From Pseudomonadota bacterium (GTDB lineage Bacteria > Pseudomonadota > Gammaproteobacteria > Burkholderiales > Rhodocyclaceae), in the NCBI GenBank assembly GCA_008501585.1, contig QQUN01000054.1, positions 62,001-126,000 of the forward strand: a stretch of DNA of 64,000 nt, read 5' to 3'. The notes beneath the pieces are model-generated. The model had not been told where the DNA came from. It was given only the letters and a program-made list of their open reading frames with translations, and ran no database searches. Shown one piece after another: positions 46,348-55,616 of the stretch (its first letter is position 1; every line of letters starts with the position of its first letter). Made by a program: the position numbers and the translations under genes.

Positions 46348-46728
46348 GTGGACACCATGGACGTCGTGATCCCGCGCCGGCGTCGGCGCACGCACAGCGA
46401 AGCATTCAAGCAATCGGTCATCTCGGCTTGCAGCGAGCCCGGGGTGTCGGTGGCAGGCGTGGCGCTGGCCAATGGCTTAAACGCCAACCAGGTGCGCCGC
46501 TGGCTGCGCGAGCGCGGCGTCGAGCCGCTCAGCCGTCGCGCTGGCGAGGCCGTTTCGTTGGCCCCGGCCGCCGAGGCGCGCTTCGTACCGGTTGCGTTGG
46601 TGCCTGGCGCCGAGCCCAGGCCCGTCATTCGCCTCGACGTGCAGCGCGGCGAGGCGCGCCTCAAGCTCGAGTGGCCGACCGAGGCGGCCGATGCCTGTGG
46701 CGCGTGGCTGCGCCAGTGGCTGGCATGA
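46348..46728 (+). CDS. tnpA: IS66 accessory protein TnpA
   Basis: 126 residues. The N-terminal helix-turn-helix is RRRRTHSEAFKQSVISACSEPGVSVAGVALANGLNANQVRRWLRERGV, as in IS66 OrfA, with the usual C-terminus LDVQRGEARLKLEWP...WLRQWLA. The stop overlaps the tnpB ATG (ATGA), the standard IS66 arrangement. Its own function seems intact even though the element is not. Confidence 0.9.
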   Translation: MDTMDVVIPRRRRRTHSEAFKQSVISACSEPGVSVAGVALANGLNANQVRRWLRERGVEPLSRRAGEAVSLAPAAEARFVPVALVPGAEPRPVIRLDVQRGEARLKLEWPTEAADACGAWLRQWLA

Positions 46729-46875
46729 TCCGCGTCGAGGCGCTGTGGCTGTCGGCCACCCCGCTGGACATGCGTGCCGGCATGGACACACTGCTCGCGC
46801 AGGTGGTGCGCGTGTTCGGTGCGGCGCAGCTCCATCACGCCTACCTGTTCGCCAACCGGCGCCTGTGGCTGCCAG
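46725..46875 (+). pseudogene. tnpB: truncated IS66 TnpB
   Basis: The frame MIRVEALWLSATPLDMRAGMDTLLAQVVRVFGAAQLHHAYLFANRR is the N-terminal 45 or so residues of TnpB (normally about 115). It then runs into tnpC sequence out of frame. The deletion junction is near 46862-46876. Confidence 0.85.
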
Positions 46876-48018
46876 ATGCGCCGCATCGGCGAGGATGTGG
46901 CCGAGAAGCTCGACTACACCCCGGGGCACTTCACGGTCGAGCGCCACACCCGCGGCAAGTGGGCCTGCGCCCAATGCCGGAGCCTGGTGCAGGCGCCGGT
47001 GGACGCGCACATCATCGACAAGGGCATCCCCACCGCCGGCTTGCTGGCCCAGGTGCTGGTGACCAAGTACCAGGATCACCTGCCGCTGTACCGGCAAGAA
47101 GGCATCTTCGGCCGGGCCGGGCTGGCGATCCCGCAATCGACCCTGGCCCAGTGGGCGGGCCAATGCGGCGTGCACCTGCAACCCCTGGTCGATGCGCTCA
47201 AGGCCGAACTGCTCGCCCAGCCGGTGCTGCATGCGGACGAGACGCCGGTGGCGATGCTCGAGCCGGGCGCGGGCAAGACACACCGGGCCTACCTGTGGTC
47301 CTACAGCGTGGGCGCCTTCGATCCGCTCAAGGCGGTGATCTACGACTTCACCGACAGCCGTGCGGCCCGTCACGCCCAGACCTTCCTGGGCCAGTGGCGC
47401 GGCACGCTCATCTGCGATGACTACGCCGGCTACAAGACACTGATCGCCCAAGGTGTGCGTGAGGCCGGATGCATGGCCCATGCGCGGCGCAAGTTCTTCG
47501 ACCTCACCGTGCAGGGCAGCAGCCAGATCGCTGGCGAGGCACTCGAGGCGATCGGCCAGCTCTATGGCATCGAGCGTGAAGTGGCCGAACTGGATCTGGA
47601 TGAACGACTGAGGCTGAGGCAGGAACGCTCCGGCCCCATCCTCGAGCGGCTGCACGCCTGGCTGCTCAAGCAGCGCACCGAGGTGCCCAACGGTTCGAGC
47701 ATCGCGCGGGCCATCGACTACAGCCTCAAACGCTGGGCGGCGCTGACGCACTACCTGAACGATGCGCGCGTGCCCATCGACAACAACTGGATCGAGAACC
47801 AGATCCGGCCGATCGCGCTCGGACGCAAGAACTGGCTGTTCGCCGGCAGCCTGCGCGCGGGGCAGCGCGCCGCCGCCATCATGAGTCTGGTCCAGTCAGC
47901 GCGCCTGAACGGACACGAGCCCTTCGCCTATCTGAAGGATGTGCTCGAGCGACTGCCTGCGCAGCCCTACAGCCGGATCGGGGAATTGCTGCCGCATCGC
48001 TGGCAGGCATCTGCATAG
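46876..48018 (+). pseudogene. tnpC: IS66 transposase TnpC lacking its N-terminus
   Basis: Recognisable TnpC starts at MRRIGEDVAEKLDYTPGHF, so roughly the first 100-150 residues are gone, though the zinc segment CAQCRSLVQAP remains. The DDE domain (LHADETPVAML, LICDDYAGYK, NNWIENQIRPIALGRKNWLFAGS) and the C-terminal YLKDVLERLP segment are intact. An out-of-frame ATG in tnpB (46774) could start a 414-residue product, but it would lack the normal N-terminus. Confidence 0.85.
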
Positions 48019-48211
48019 CGGCTGGCCGTGTGCTGCGTCTAGGTGGGTTTGCCGGAAACTTACTTCTAATCGGACGCCTGAAGGGCTGCTTCATTTTTAA
48101 TCCAGCCAGAAGGGCAGTTTCGACTAGTCGCCCGAAACGGACGGTGGATACACCTCGACTGTGTGGTCGCGTCCTAGTCGCTTTCCGCCGCTTGGCTGCA
48201 GGTAGTTGGTG

Positions 48212-49597
48212 TCATTCGTTAAAAACGAGATCAAATCGTGTTAGCCCGGCGCGTGAGGACACAGATACGTTACCTCTATGGGCTGAAACAATGGCTTTCG
48301 TAATTGCAAGACCCAAGCCGGTACCTTCCGAAGAGGTATGGGTGCGGGCTTTGTCTGCGCGATAGAAGCGGTCGAAGAGATGGGGGATGTCTTCGGGTGA
48401 GATGGCTTGGCCCGTGTTTTCAATGGTGACGTGGGTACGTGCGCCCGTGTTTTGAATGCGAATTGTGATCCGTCCATCCGTTGGTGTGTGTCGCAGCGCA
48501 TTGGATAGGAGGTTGCTTATCGCCCGGCGCAGCATAAGTCGGTCGCCGGTGATGCGGCCTTGGCCTTCGACCGTCAAGGTGACCCGACGCTCCTCGGCTA
48601 GGGCGTCGTAGAAGTCGAACAACTCGTCGATTTCTTGTTTGAGCTCTATGGTTTCGGTCGAGGGCAACATGAGGCCGTGATCGGCCTTGGCCAGAAACAG
48701 CATGTCGGAAATCATGCGTGACAGTCGTTCGAACTCCTCAGCGTTAGAGGCCAGCGTCTCTCGATACGCTTTTGCATCGCGAGGCTGCGACAGCGCGACT
48801 TGGGTTTGTGTTGTCAGGTTGGTGACGGGCGTTCGGAGTTCATGGGCAAGGTCTGACGAGAAGTTCGATAGCCGGTTGAACGCATCCTGAAGGCGTTCGA
48901 GCATCTGATTGAGTGTTTGAACCAAGCCCGTTAATTCAACCGGTATCGAGGTTTCGGGCAGTCGGGTATCCAGGCTGCTGGCGGTCACATTCGAGGCCTG
49001 CTCTTTCAGCAGCCGAAGTGGTGCGAGTCCCCTTCGTACAACGAACCAACCTAACAGACCGCAGGTGAGTGCGGCTGTCGTTGCCAACGCGGAAAGCGTT
49101 TTTCCAAAGCGGACCATGAAGGTTGAGTGGTGATCGATGTCGATCGCTACCGCGACCACCATAGGGTCGGCGCCCGGAATGCCGCTGGGTATCGTTTTCG
49201 CGAGCCCCCGAAAGATTTGTTTGCCTTCGTGCCAATCAAAGGTGTTAACACTTTGAGTCGTTGCGGCATGGCGGACTTTGTCGATGGGAAAGCTGATGCC
49301 TGTCGAGGCATGCAGGGTGTTGCCATCGGGCGTTAACGCCAATACGACCAGGTCGTCGTGACCGACAAAGGCGTCGTGGAGCAACTGACCTAATGCGGGG
49401 AGCGCATCGGGGGTGCTGACGCGCCGCACCGCACTTTCAATCAGGACGATTTTCCCTTGCAGCGCTTCTTTGTCTTGTTCGACGAAATGCTTTTCGATCG
49501 CGCTAATTACGAAGGCGCTGAAGGCAAGCAGAACTCCGCTGGAAACAAGTGCAAACAGTAAGGTGAGACGGGTCGTGATCGACCATTTGGTGTTCAA
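48212..49597 (-). CDS. cusS: heavy-metal sensor histidine kinase, CusS/CopS-like
   Basis: 461 residues. Two membrane helices ([21 protein letters not shown] and [18 protein letters not shown]) flank a periplasmic sensor of about 140 residues. HAMP is followed by [16 protein letters not shown] with the phospho-His, and HATPase motifs [10 protein letters not shown] and [13 protein letters not shown]. It senses periplasmic copper (or silver), by family. It overlaps the regulator gene by ATGA, and the divergent copA supports copper. Confidence 0.9.
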   Translation of the reverse strand: MNTKWSITTRLTLLFALVSSGVLLAFSAFVISAIEKHFVEQDKEALQGKIVLIESAVRRVSTPDALPALGQLLHDAFVGHDDLVVLALTPDGNTLHASTGISFPIDKVRHAATTQSVNTFDWHEGKQIFRGLAKTIPSGIPGADPMVVAVAIDIDHHSTFMVRFGKTLSALATTAALTCGLLGWFVVRRGLAPLRLLKEQASNVTASSLDTRLPETSIPVELTGLVQTLNQMLERLQDAFNRLSNFSSDLAHELRTPVTNLTTQTQVALSQPRDAKAYRETLASNAEEFERLSRMISDMLFLAKADHGLMLPSTETIELKQEIDELFDFYDALAEERRVTLTVEGQGRITGDRLMLRRAISNLLSNALRHTPTDGRITIRIQNTGARTHVTIENTGQAISPEDIPHLFDRFYRADKARTHTSSEGTGLGLAITKAIVSAHRGNVSVSSRAGLTRFDLVFNE

Positions 49598-50277
49598 TTG
49601 ACCTCCGGCGCCTCAAGGACATAGCCCATGCCGCGGACGGTGTGAATGAGCTTGGGTTCGAAGGGCTCGTCGACCTTGTTGCGCAGTCGACGCACGGCCA
49701 CTTCAATCACGTTGGTGTCGCTGTCGAAGTTCATGTCCCACACCTGTGAGGCGATCAGCGAACGGGGTAGGACTTCGCCGTGGCGGCGCAGCAACAGTTC
49801 GAGTAGCGCGAATTCCTTGGCAGTCAGTTCGATGCGTTTTCCGGCGCGCGTGACACGTCGCCGAAGCAGGTCGAGCTCAAGGTCGGCGAGGCTTAAGGTG
49901 GTTGGCTCTGTGCCGTTGCGCCCCCGACGAAGGAGCGTTCGAATCCGCGCCAGCAGCTCCGAAAAGGCGAAGGGTTTGACCAGGTAATCGTCGGCGCCAA
50001 GTTCCAACCCTTTGACACGGTCTTCGACCTGATCCTTCGCAGTCAGGAACAGCACCGGCATCTCTTTGCCGCTGCGTCTTACGGTTTCGAGTACCTGCCA
50101 TCCGTCGAGGCCGGGCAACATGACGTCCAGGATGATCAAGTCGTGATCGCCGGTGAGTGCCAGATGCAGCCCGTCCATGCCGTTGCGTGCCAGATCGGTA
50201 GTAAAACCGGCTTCGCTCAGGCCTTGGCGCAGATAGTCTCCCGTCTTTGTTTCGTCCTCTACGATCAATACTTTCAT
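49594..50277 (-). CDS. cusR: copper-responsive OmpR-family regulator, CusR/CopR-like
   Basis: 227 residues. The receiver has [22 protein letters not shown] (typical of CusR/CopR), phospho-Asp in [10 protein letters not shown], and Lys in YLVKPF. The C-terminal winged helix ends [38 protein letters not shown]. It is divergent from copA, and the shared gap holds a palindrome of the kind bound by this family. Confidence 0.93.
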   Translation of the reverse strand: MKVLIVEDETKTGDYLRQGLSEAGFTTDLARNGMDGLHLALTGDHDLIILDVMLPGLDGWQVLETVRRSGKEMPVLFLTAKDQVEDRVKGLELGADDYLVKPFAFSELLARIRTLLRRGRNGTEPTTLSLADLELDLLRRRVTRAGKRIELTAKEFALLELLLRRHGEVLPRSLIASQVWDMNFDSDTNVIEVAVRRLRNKVDEPFEPKLIHTVRGMGYVLEAPEVN

Positions 50278-50338
50278 GGTTCCACGCTCCTGTTTGTTTC
50301 AAGCGCAGTGTGCCAGCGCGGGCGGGCCTCGGGCGAAG

Positions 50339-50354
50339 ATGACAAAGATGTAAT
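50339..50354. promoter_or_regulatory. CusR/CopR box 1 (copA/cusR divergent region)
   Basis: ATGACA-AAGA-TGTAAT, an imperfect palindrome 98-113 bases before the copA ATG and about 62 bases from the cusR start. It matches two further sites in this window and known cop/cus boxes. Confidence 0.7.
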
Positions 50355-50451
50355 GCGTAAGTCAGCCGACTGACGGACTCGTTTGCTCAGACTGGTGGCT
50401 CCGAACGACAAGGCTCGCAGAAGTCTATGCCGTCAATTTACAGGAGTCATC

Positions 50452-52299
50452 ATGCCTGCACGCGTTCCCCCAACAGGAAAACCCGTCACGCTGAATCGGC
50501 GTCGATTCGTTCAAGGCTTGGCCGCTGGCGGTGTTCTCGCCGGCCTGCCTGGACTGCTTCACGCGGCTTCGGATCAAAGGCTGGATACCGTCACCGGTGC
50601 TGCGCCGGTGTTGAGCGGGACTGACATTGATCTCGTGGTGGCCGAATCTGCGGTGAACTTCACCGGAAATCCCCGCATGGCGACGACCATCAACGGATCG
50701 ATCCCGGCCCCAACCCTGCGCTTGCGCGAGGGTGACACGGTTACCATCCGGGTGACCAATCGATTGCGTGTGGCGACCTCAATCCATTGGCACGGCATCA
50801 TTTTGCCTTACCAGATGGACGGTGTGCCCGGCATCAGTTTTGCCGGCATCCCGCCGGGAGAGACCTTTACCTATCGTTTCAAGCTCGAGCAAACCGGCAC
50901 CTATTGGTACCACTCGCACTCCGGCATGCAAGAGCTGACCGGCATGTACGGCGCACTCATCGTCGACTCGCGTGAGGGGCCGTCGATTCGTGCCGACCGT
51001 GACTACGTGGTGCTGCTGTCAGACTGGACCGACGAAGACCCGATGCATGTCTTCGCCAAGCTTAAAACGCAGAGTGACTTCTACAACTATAACCAGCCGA
51101 CGGCCGCCGACTTCTTCCGCGATGCGTCTACCAATGGGCTAAAAAGCGCCATCGACAAACGCAAGATGTGGAACGAGATGCGGATGAGCCCGACCGATCT
51201 GTCCGATCTGTCCGGTGCGACGCTGACCTTCCTGATGAACGGAACCACGCCGGCTGGCAACTGGACCGGCCTGTTCCAGCGCGGTGAGCGGATTCGTCTG
51301 CGCTTTATTAATGGCGCGGGCAACAGCTTCTACGATGTGCGTATTCCCGGCCTCAAGATGACGGTGATCCAGTCGGATGGTGTCGACGTCGAGCCGGTGA
51401 CGGTGGATGAATTCCGCTTCGGCCCGGGCGAGACCTACGACGTGCTTGTCGAACCCAAGGACGATGCCTACACGCTCTTTGCCCAGGCGATGGACCGAAG
51501 CGGCTATGCCCGTGGCACCTTGGCGGTGCAGTCAGGGCTGACGGCACCGGTGCCGGCATTGGACAAAGTCGAGTGGCTGACCATGGCCGACATGATGGGG
51601 GCCATGGGCGGGATGGATCACGGAGCAATGGACGGGATGGACCACAGCGCCATGGCTGGTGGCATGAACCACGCTGCCATGCCGATGCAGCACAACATGG
51701 TGGGCATGAACCACGGCGCGATGGCAATGGATCACAGCCAGCACGCGATGGCCGAGAATCCGCTCGACAAAGCCAGCCAGACCGTCCGCCACGCCCGCAC
51801 CGAGTACGGCCCGAGTACCGACATGCGGGTCGATATGCCGCGCACCAATCTTGACGACCCCGGCATTGGCCTGCGCAACAACGGCCGCCGCGTGCTCACG
51901 CTCTCGGATCTATCCACCATCGGTGGCCCGATCGACCCGCGCGGTGCGGAGCGCGAGATTGAGCTGCATCTGACCGGCAACATGGAGCGCTATGCCTGGT
52001 CTCTCGATGGCTTGGAGTTCGGCCAGTCCACCCCAGTGCATCTGCGCTATGGCGAGCGCGTGCGGGTGATTCTGCACAACGACACCATGATGACCCACCC
52101 CATGCACCTGCATGGCATGTGGAGTGAGCTTGAAACCGCAGACGGCGCATTCCAGGCGCGGCGCCACACCATTCCTGTTCAGCCCGCGCAGCGCATCAGC
52201 TTTCTGGTGACCGCCGATGCGCTCGGCCGGTGGGCCTGGCATTGCCATCTCATGTTCCACATGGACGCGGGCATGTTCCGCCAGGTGGTTGTGTCATGA
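50452..52299 (+). CDS. copA: CopA-type multicopper oxidase (copper resistance)
   Basis: 615 residues. A Tat signal LNRRRFVQGLAAGGVLAGLPGLLHAA is at 14-39. The first copper motifs are IHWHGIILP and WYHSHSGMQ; the C-terminal ones are HPMHLHGMW and HCHLMFHMDAGM, for type 1, 2 and 3 copper. A Met/His-rich stretch (MGAMGGMDHGAMDGMDHSAM and onward, about 382-445) is typical of PcoA/CopA. It oxidises and binds copper in the periplasm. CAGGAG lies 9 bases before ATG 50452. Confidence 0.95.
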   Translation: MPARVPPTGKPVTLNRRRFVQGLAAGGVLAGLPGLLHAASDQRLDTVTGAAPVLSGTDIDLVVAESAVNFTGNPRMATTINGSIPAPTLRLREGDTVTIRVTNRLRVATSIHWHGIILPYQMDGVPGISFAGIPPGETFTYRFKLEQTGTYWYHSHSGMQELTGMYGALIVDSREGPSIRADRDYVVLLSDWTDEDPMHVFAKLKTQSDFYNYNQPTAADFFRDASTNGLKSAIDKRKMWNEMRMSPTDLSDLSGATLTFLMNGTTPAGNWTGLFQRGERIRLRFINGAGNSFYDVRIPGLKMTVIQSDGVDVEPVTVDEFRFGPGETYDVLVEPKDDAYTLFAQAMDRSGYARGTLAVQSGLTAPVPALDKVEWLTMADMMGAMGGMDHGAMDGMDHSAMAGGMNHAAMPMQHNMVGMNHGAMAMDHSQHAMAENPLDKASQTVRHARTEYGPSTDMRVDMPRTNLDDPGIGLRNNGRRVLTLSDLSTIGGPIDPRGAEREIELHLTGNMERYAWSLDGLEFGQSTPVHLRYGERVRVILHNDTMMTHPMHLHGMWSELETADGAFQARRHTIPVQPAQRISFLVTADALGRWAWHCHLMFHMDAGMFRQVVVS

Positions 52300-52325
52300 C
52301 GACAACAAATAGCGGGGTAAAACAC

Positions 52326-53264
52326 ATGAGAGCACATTCGATTCTCGCCGCATCGCTGCTCGTGCTGGGGACTGCCCCATCGCTAGCGATAGCCGCTGGC
52401 ACGCACAGCGGACACGCCATGGAAGCGGCAGACGCTTCGCCACCTGCCAGTCGGATGAAGCAAGCCACCGCGCCCGCTGCCATGCCGATGGGCGCTATGG
52501 ATCACGGGGACATGAACATGCAAGGCGGCCCCGCGCCGGCTGATGCGCGCGATCCCCACGCCTATTCGGGCGGCTACACATTGGACGGCGGAAAGTACGC
52601 CCTCGCCGGGCCGCGTCAGCTTCGTCTTGCCGACGAACACAGCTTCGGCACGCTATTGATCGATCGGCTCGAACGGGTAGATACCCGCGACGCCACCTCG
52701 ACTGCCTTCGATGCTCAAGCCTGGTTTGGTCGCGACTACGATCGATTCGTGGTCAAAGTCGAAGGCGATTATGCCGACGGCCGCCTCGATGAGGCCCGCA
52801 CCGAACTGCTTTGGGGGCACGCCATCGCGAGCTATTGGGATACTCAGCTCGGGCTGCGCTACGACACCGGCGAGGGGCCGGACCGCTCCTGGCTCGCATT
52901 CGGCGTTCAGGGGCTTGCCCCGTACTGGTTCGAGCTCGATGCCACGGCTTACCTGGGTAGCGAAGGGCGGACGGCCTTGCGTGTCGAGGCGGAATACGAA
53001 CTTCCCATCACGCAACGCCTCGTGTTGCAGCCGCGTGGCGAGATCAATCTGTACGGCAAAAAGGATGAAGCCAACGGAATGGGTAGTGGCTTGACCGACG
53101 CCACTGTCGGACTGCGCCTGCGTTACGAGATCTCGCGCCAGTTTGCGCCTTACATCGGCGTGGAGTGGAACAACAAGTTTGGCCAGACGGCCGATTTTGC
53201 GCGTTCCGAAGGCGCGTCGACCCGCGAAACCCGCTGGGTGGCGGGACTGCGCTTCTGGTTCTGA
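52326..53264 (+). CDS. copB: copper resistance protein CopB (outer membrane)
   Basis: 312 residues from ATG 52326, which gives a clean signal peptide (MRAHSILAASLLVLGTAPSLAIAAG). An ATG at 52296 overlaps the copA stop and is the alternative start. After a short Met/His-rich part (AMPMGAMDHGDMNM) comes a beta-barrel domain with WFGRDYDRFVVKVEGD and ending ETRWVAGLRFWF, the usual terminal Phe. It acts with CopA in periplasmic copper tolerance. Confidence 0.93.
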   Translation: MRAHSILAASLLVLGTAPSLAIAAGTHSGHAMEAADASPPASRMKQATAPAAMPMGAMDHGDMNMQGGPAPADARDPHAYSGGYTLDGGKYALAGPRQLRLADEHSFGTLLIDRLERVDTRDATSTAFDAQAWFGRDYDRFVVKVEGDYADGRLDEARTELLWGHAIASYWDTQLGLRYDTGEGPDRSWLAFGVQGLAPYWFELDATAYLGSEGRTALRVEAEYELPITQRLVLQPRGEINLYGKKDEANGMGSGLTDATVGLRLRYEISRQFAPYIGVEWNNKFGQTADFARSEGASTRETRWVAGLRFWF

Positions 53265-53319
53265 CAACGTCGACTCATACGACGATTTTTGGCAACCCAT
53301 CATCCCCCAGGAGAAACAC

Positions 53320-53844
53320 ATGATGAAGACAACGCTTTCACTGATCGCTTTCAGCCTTTTACCCACATTCGCTATTGCCGGCGGCAGTCACAGTGACGGG
53401 CACGCCATGCCCATGCACGAAGAAAAGGCCGGTCACATGCATGACGTCCCTCATGCAGAGGATCACGCGGCAAACGTGGGCGTTCCAGGCAATCCGGCGG
53501 ATGTCGTGCGGACCATCGACGTGTTGATGGACGACAGCATGCACTTTGTGCCTGATGAGATCACCGTCAAGGCGGGCGAGACCATCCGCTTCTTTGCCCG
53601 CAATACGGGCAAGATGAAGCACGAAATGGTGATTGGCTCGATGGCAGATCTCAAGTCCCATGCCGAGATGATGCGCAAGTTTCCCGGTATGGAGCATGAA
53701 GAGCCCAACATGATTACGCTCAAGCCCGGTCAACGCGGCGGGGTCGTGTGGAAGTTCGACAAGCCCGGCACCGTGGACTTCGCCTGCCTCATCCCCGGGC
53801 ACATGGAGGCCGGCATGATTGCCAAAGTCACCGTGACTGAATAG
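53320..53844 (+). CDS. periplasmic cupredoxin (CopI-like copper-binding protein)
   Basis: 174 residues with signal peptide MMKTTLSLIAFSLLPTFAIAGG. A His/Met-rich linker (HSDGHAMPMHEEKAGHMHDVPHAEDH) precedes a plastocyanin fold. The ligands are visible: His in KMKHEMVIG, and Cys-His-Met in VDFACLIPGHMEAGM. It follows copB by 55 bases with GGAG before the ATG. Such proteins sequester or shuttle copper. A palindrome follows that can end the transcript. Confidence 0.9.
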   Translation: MMKTTLSLIAFSLLPTFAIAGGSHSDGHAMPMHEEKAGHMHDVPHAEDHAANVGVPGNPADVVRTIDVLMDDSMHFVPDEITVKAGETIRFFARNTGKMKHEMVIGSMADLKSHAEMMRKFPGMEHEEPNMITLKPGQRGGVVWKFDKPGTVDFACLIPGHMEAGMIAKVTVTE

Positions 53845-53872
53845 TTGTCCTCCGTTTCAAAGGCCCCGCAGT

Positions 53873-53912
53873 GCTGACCCCAAGATGACAACAATGTCAT
53901 CTTGGGGTCAGC
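53873..53912. promoter_or_regulatory. 17-base perfect palindrome containing CusR/CopR box 2
   Basis: The arms GCTGACCCCAAGATGAC and GTCATCTTGGGGTCAGC flank ACAAAT-type loop bases (AACAAT). Its core, ATGACA-ACAA-TGTCAT, is a perfect version of box 1. On the plus strand it is followed by GTTTTG, so the same DNA could end the copABI transcript and regulate the next gene 58 bases on. Confidence 0.65.
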
Positions 53913-53969
53913 GTTTTGTAGGGATGCCGGGCGTAGTCTTGAATTCAGGAATTCAACTGGAGAGCCATC

Positions 53970-54419
53970 ATGAAAACCTTGGCAACGACACTTTTGAGCA
54001 TGTCTGTCTTTTTGACCGTACCGGCGTTTGCCGATCAAAGTCACCACCCGGAGCAGGCGGCGGCCGAGATGCCGGCCAGTGTGACGTTTGAGCGAATGCA
54101 GGACAACCTCAAGATCATGCAGGCGCAACTTCAGCGCGCGGCGGGTGCAAAAACAGACGAAGAGCGGCAGAAGGCCATGGCCGAGCACATGCAGACCATG
54201 CGTGAAAACATGGGCATGGTGCAGGGTATGCAAGGCGGCATGATGGCCTGCCCGATGATGCAGGGCGGGAAGGGCATGATGGGCGGCGACGGGATGTCGA
54301 AAGACATGGGTTCTCGCATGCACAACATGGAGCAGCGCATGGACATGATGCAGATGATGATGCAGCGCATGTCCGGTGCTCAGGGCGCGGGCAGTATGCC
54401 GATGCCGATGCCCAAGTGA
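53970..54419 (+). CDS. Met-rich periplasmic protein
   Basis: 149 residues with a signal peptide (MKTLATTLLSMSVFLTVPAFA). The mature part has a helical stretch (TFERMQDNLKIMQAQLQRAAG) and then a strongly Met-rich tail (GMVQGMQGGMMACPMMQGGKG and MDMMQMMMQRM) that suits Cu(I) binding. I know no named family for it. Copper box 2 lies upstream, so it is probably copper-induced. Confidence 0.8.
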   Translation: MKTLATTLLSMSVFLTVPAFADQSHHPEQAAAEMPASVTFERMQDNLKIMQAQLQRAAGAKTDEERQKAMAEHMQTMRENMGMVQGMQGGMMACPMMQGGKGMMGGDGMSKDMGSRMHNMEQRMDMMQMMMQRMSGAQGAGSMPMPMPK

Positions 54420-54478
54420 GGCTGATGGCAGCGGTGGTGTGCAATAGCACCACCGCTGCCTCAACGGGAGCTACAGCC

Positions 54479-54610
54479 ATGACATGGTTGAACAATCTAT
54501 TTGCCGGATTGCGTCGCTGGATGGCGTCCAACGCCCAGGCGCATGCCAATGCCAAGCCGCACGCGTGCTGCTCGGCGCCGCCGCCCGGAGCCGGCCGGCG
54601 GCAGCAATGA
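54479..54610 (+). CDS. 43-residue protein with a His-Cys-Cys motif
   Basis: MTWLNNLFAGLRRWMASNAQ followed by AHANAKPHACCSAPPPGAGRRQQ. GGGAG is 8 bases before the ATG, and the stop region lies just before the cytochrome c gene. The amphipathic start and the HACC group suggest a small membrane-edge or metal-binding peptide. No homologue is known to me; the operon position is the main support. Confidence 0.55.
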   Translation: MTWLNNLFAGLRRWMASNAQAHANAKPHACCSAPPPGAGRRQQ

Positions 54611-54627
54611 TCTCAAAGGACGTTTGT

Positions 54628-55011
54628 ATGAAGAAAACCCTTGGTGTTGCCACGCTGTTTATCTTGATGGTGTTTTCGGTCGGCGCATCGGCGCAAGCCT
54701 GGGATGTCCCGAAGCCATCGCAGGGCTTGATGCCGAATCCGAGCGCCGGAAAGCCGCTGTTCGAAAAGAATTGTGCGTCCTGCCATGGCGTCGATCTGAG
54801 CGGAACCGACAAAGGCCCGACTTTTTTGAATCGTGTCTATGAGCCCTCACATCACGGTGATGTGGCATTTCAGCTCGCTGCAAAAAATGGCGCGCGCGCC
54901 CATCACTGGAAGTTCGGTGACATGCCTCCCGTGCCGGGCGTGACCCCCGACGATGTAGCGCACATTACGGCCTACGTCCGCATGCACCAGCGCAAGGCGG
55001 GTATTCGCTGA
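54628..55011 (+). CDS. periplasmic c-type cytochrome
   Basis: 127 residues from ATG 54628 (AAGGA 8 bases upstream), with signal peptide MKKTLGVATLFILMVFSVGASAQ. One heme motif CASCHG and a distal Met candidate in FGDMPPVPGVTPDDVAHITAYVR, as in class I cytochromes. It lies at the end of the copper-box-2 operon. It may pass electrons to or from the copper enzymes; this is inferred. Confidence 0.88.
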   Translation: MKKTLGVATLFILMVFSVGASAQAWDVPKPSQGLMPNPSAGKPLFEKNCASCHGVDLSGTDKGPTFLNRVYEPSHHGDVAFQLAAKNGARAHHWKFGDMPPVPGVTPDDVAHITAYVRMHQRKAGIR

Positions 55012-55616
55012 ATCGGTCAACTTGGATTGCTTGGGAGCCACAATGGACGGCTTCACGTAGCGACCCGCACGACGTCGGTAGCCAAGCTGAGCACGCAAGC
55101 CATCACGACGAATCAAGTGATAAACCCGGTGCTTGCCACAGCATTCGCCCATATCACGAAGGTCATGCGCGATCTTGGAATACGCGTAACCCCCACCACT
55201 CTCCAGCCTGCACTGTTTGATCAGTTCTGACAGCCGTGGGGCTTCCCTCTGACGTGGTGACTGTGGTTTCCGACGCCAGGCGTATTGCCACCTGGATTCA
55301 AACACATGCAGTGGCGCAAACGGCGAACCGGACACCGCGCTTCGTGCACCTTGGCAAAGTACGCGCCTTTTTTACGGTGTCGCGCTCCTCCGTGACCCGC
55401 TTGAGCACGGCCTTAAGGCGCCGTATCACCGCGGCCTGGCCCAGCTGCCAACCCGTTGAACTTCAGGAACGCAGTAGCGGTTAATTCACTCATCGAGCGT
55501 CGGCTGCGACACCCCCTGCCGCTTGGCGAGTTTCAGCGAGGAACGCCCTCGCTCCGTGACCTGTTTAACCGCGTCGATCTTGATCTTTTCCGGATACAGT
55601 TTGCTGCTCATGGCTC
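55012..55616 (-). pseudogene. decayed IS3-family transposase (orfA and orfB remnants)
   Basis: At 55400-55613 the minus strand reads MSSKLYPEKIKIDAVKQVTERGRSSLKLAKRQGVSQPTLDE then a stop, an IS3 orfA start. At 55030-55270 it reads LSELIKQCRLESGGGYAYSKIAHDLRDMGECCGKHRVYHLIRRDGLRAQLGYRRRAGRY, an orfB segment. Most of orfB including the DDE core is missing. The remnant abuts the cytochrome c gene. Confidence 0.8.

Larger units (their letters stand above)
46277..48063 (+). mobile_element. IS66-family element, internally deleted
   Basis: Terminal inverted repeats are visible: GTAAGCGCCCGGCAAACCCA at 46277 and, on the other strand from 48063, GTAAGTTTCCGGCAAACCCA (17 of 20 identical). Length is 1787 bases, against roughly 2.5 kb for full elements. 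Flanks GCTCGATA and TTCTAATC differ, so no 8-base target duplication remains. The left end is 65 bases from the last CRISPR repeat. tnpA is whole; tnpB and tnpC are joined by a deletion. Confidence 0.85.
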
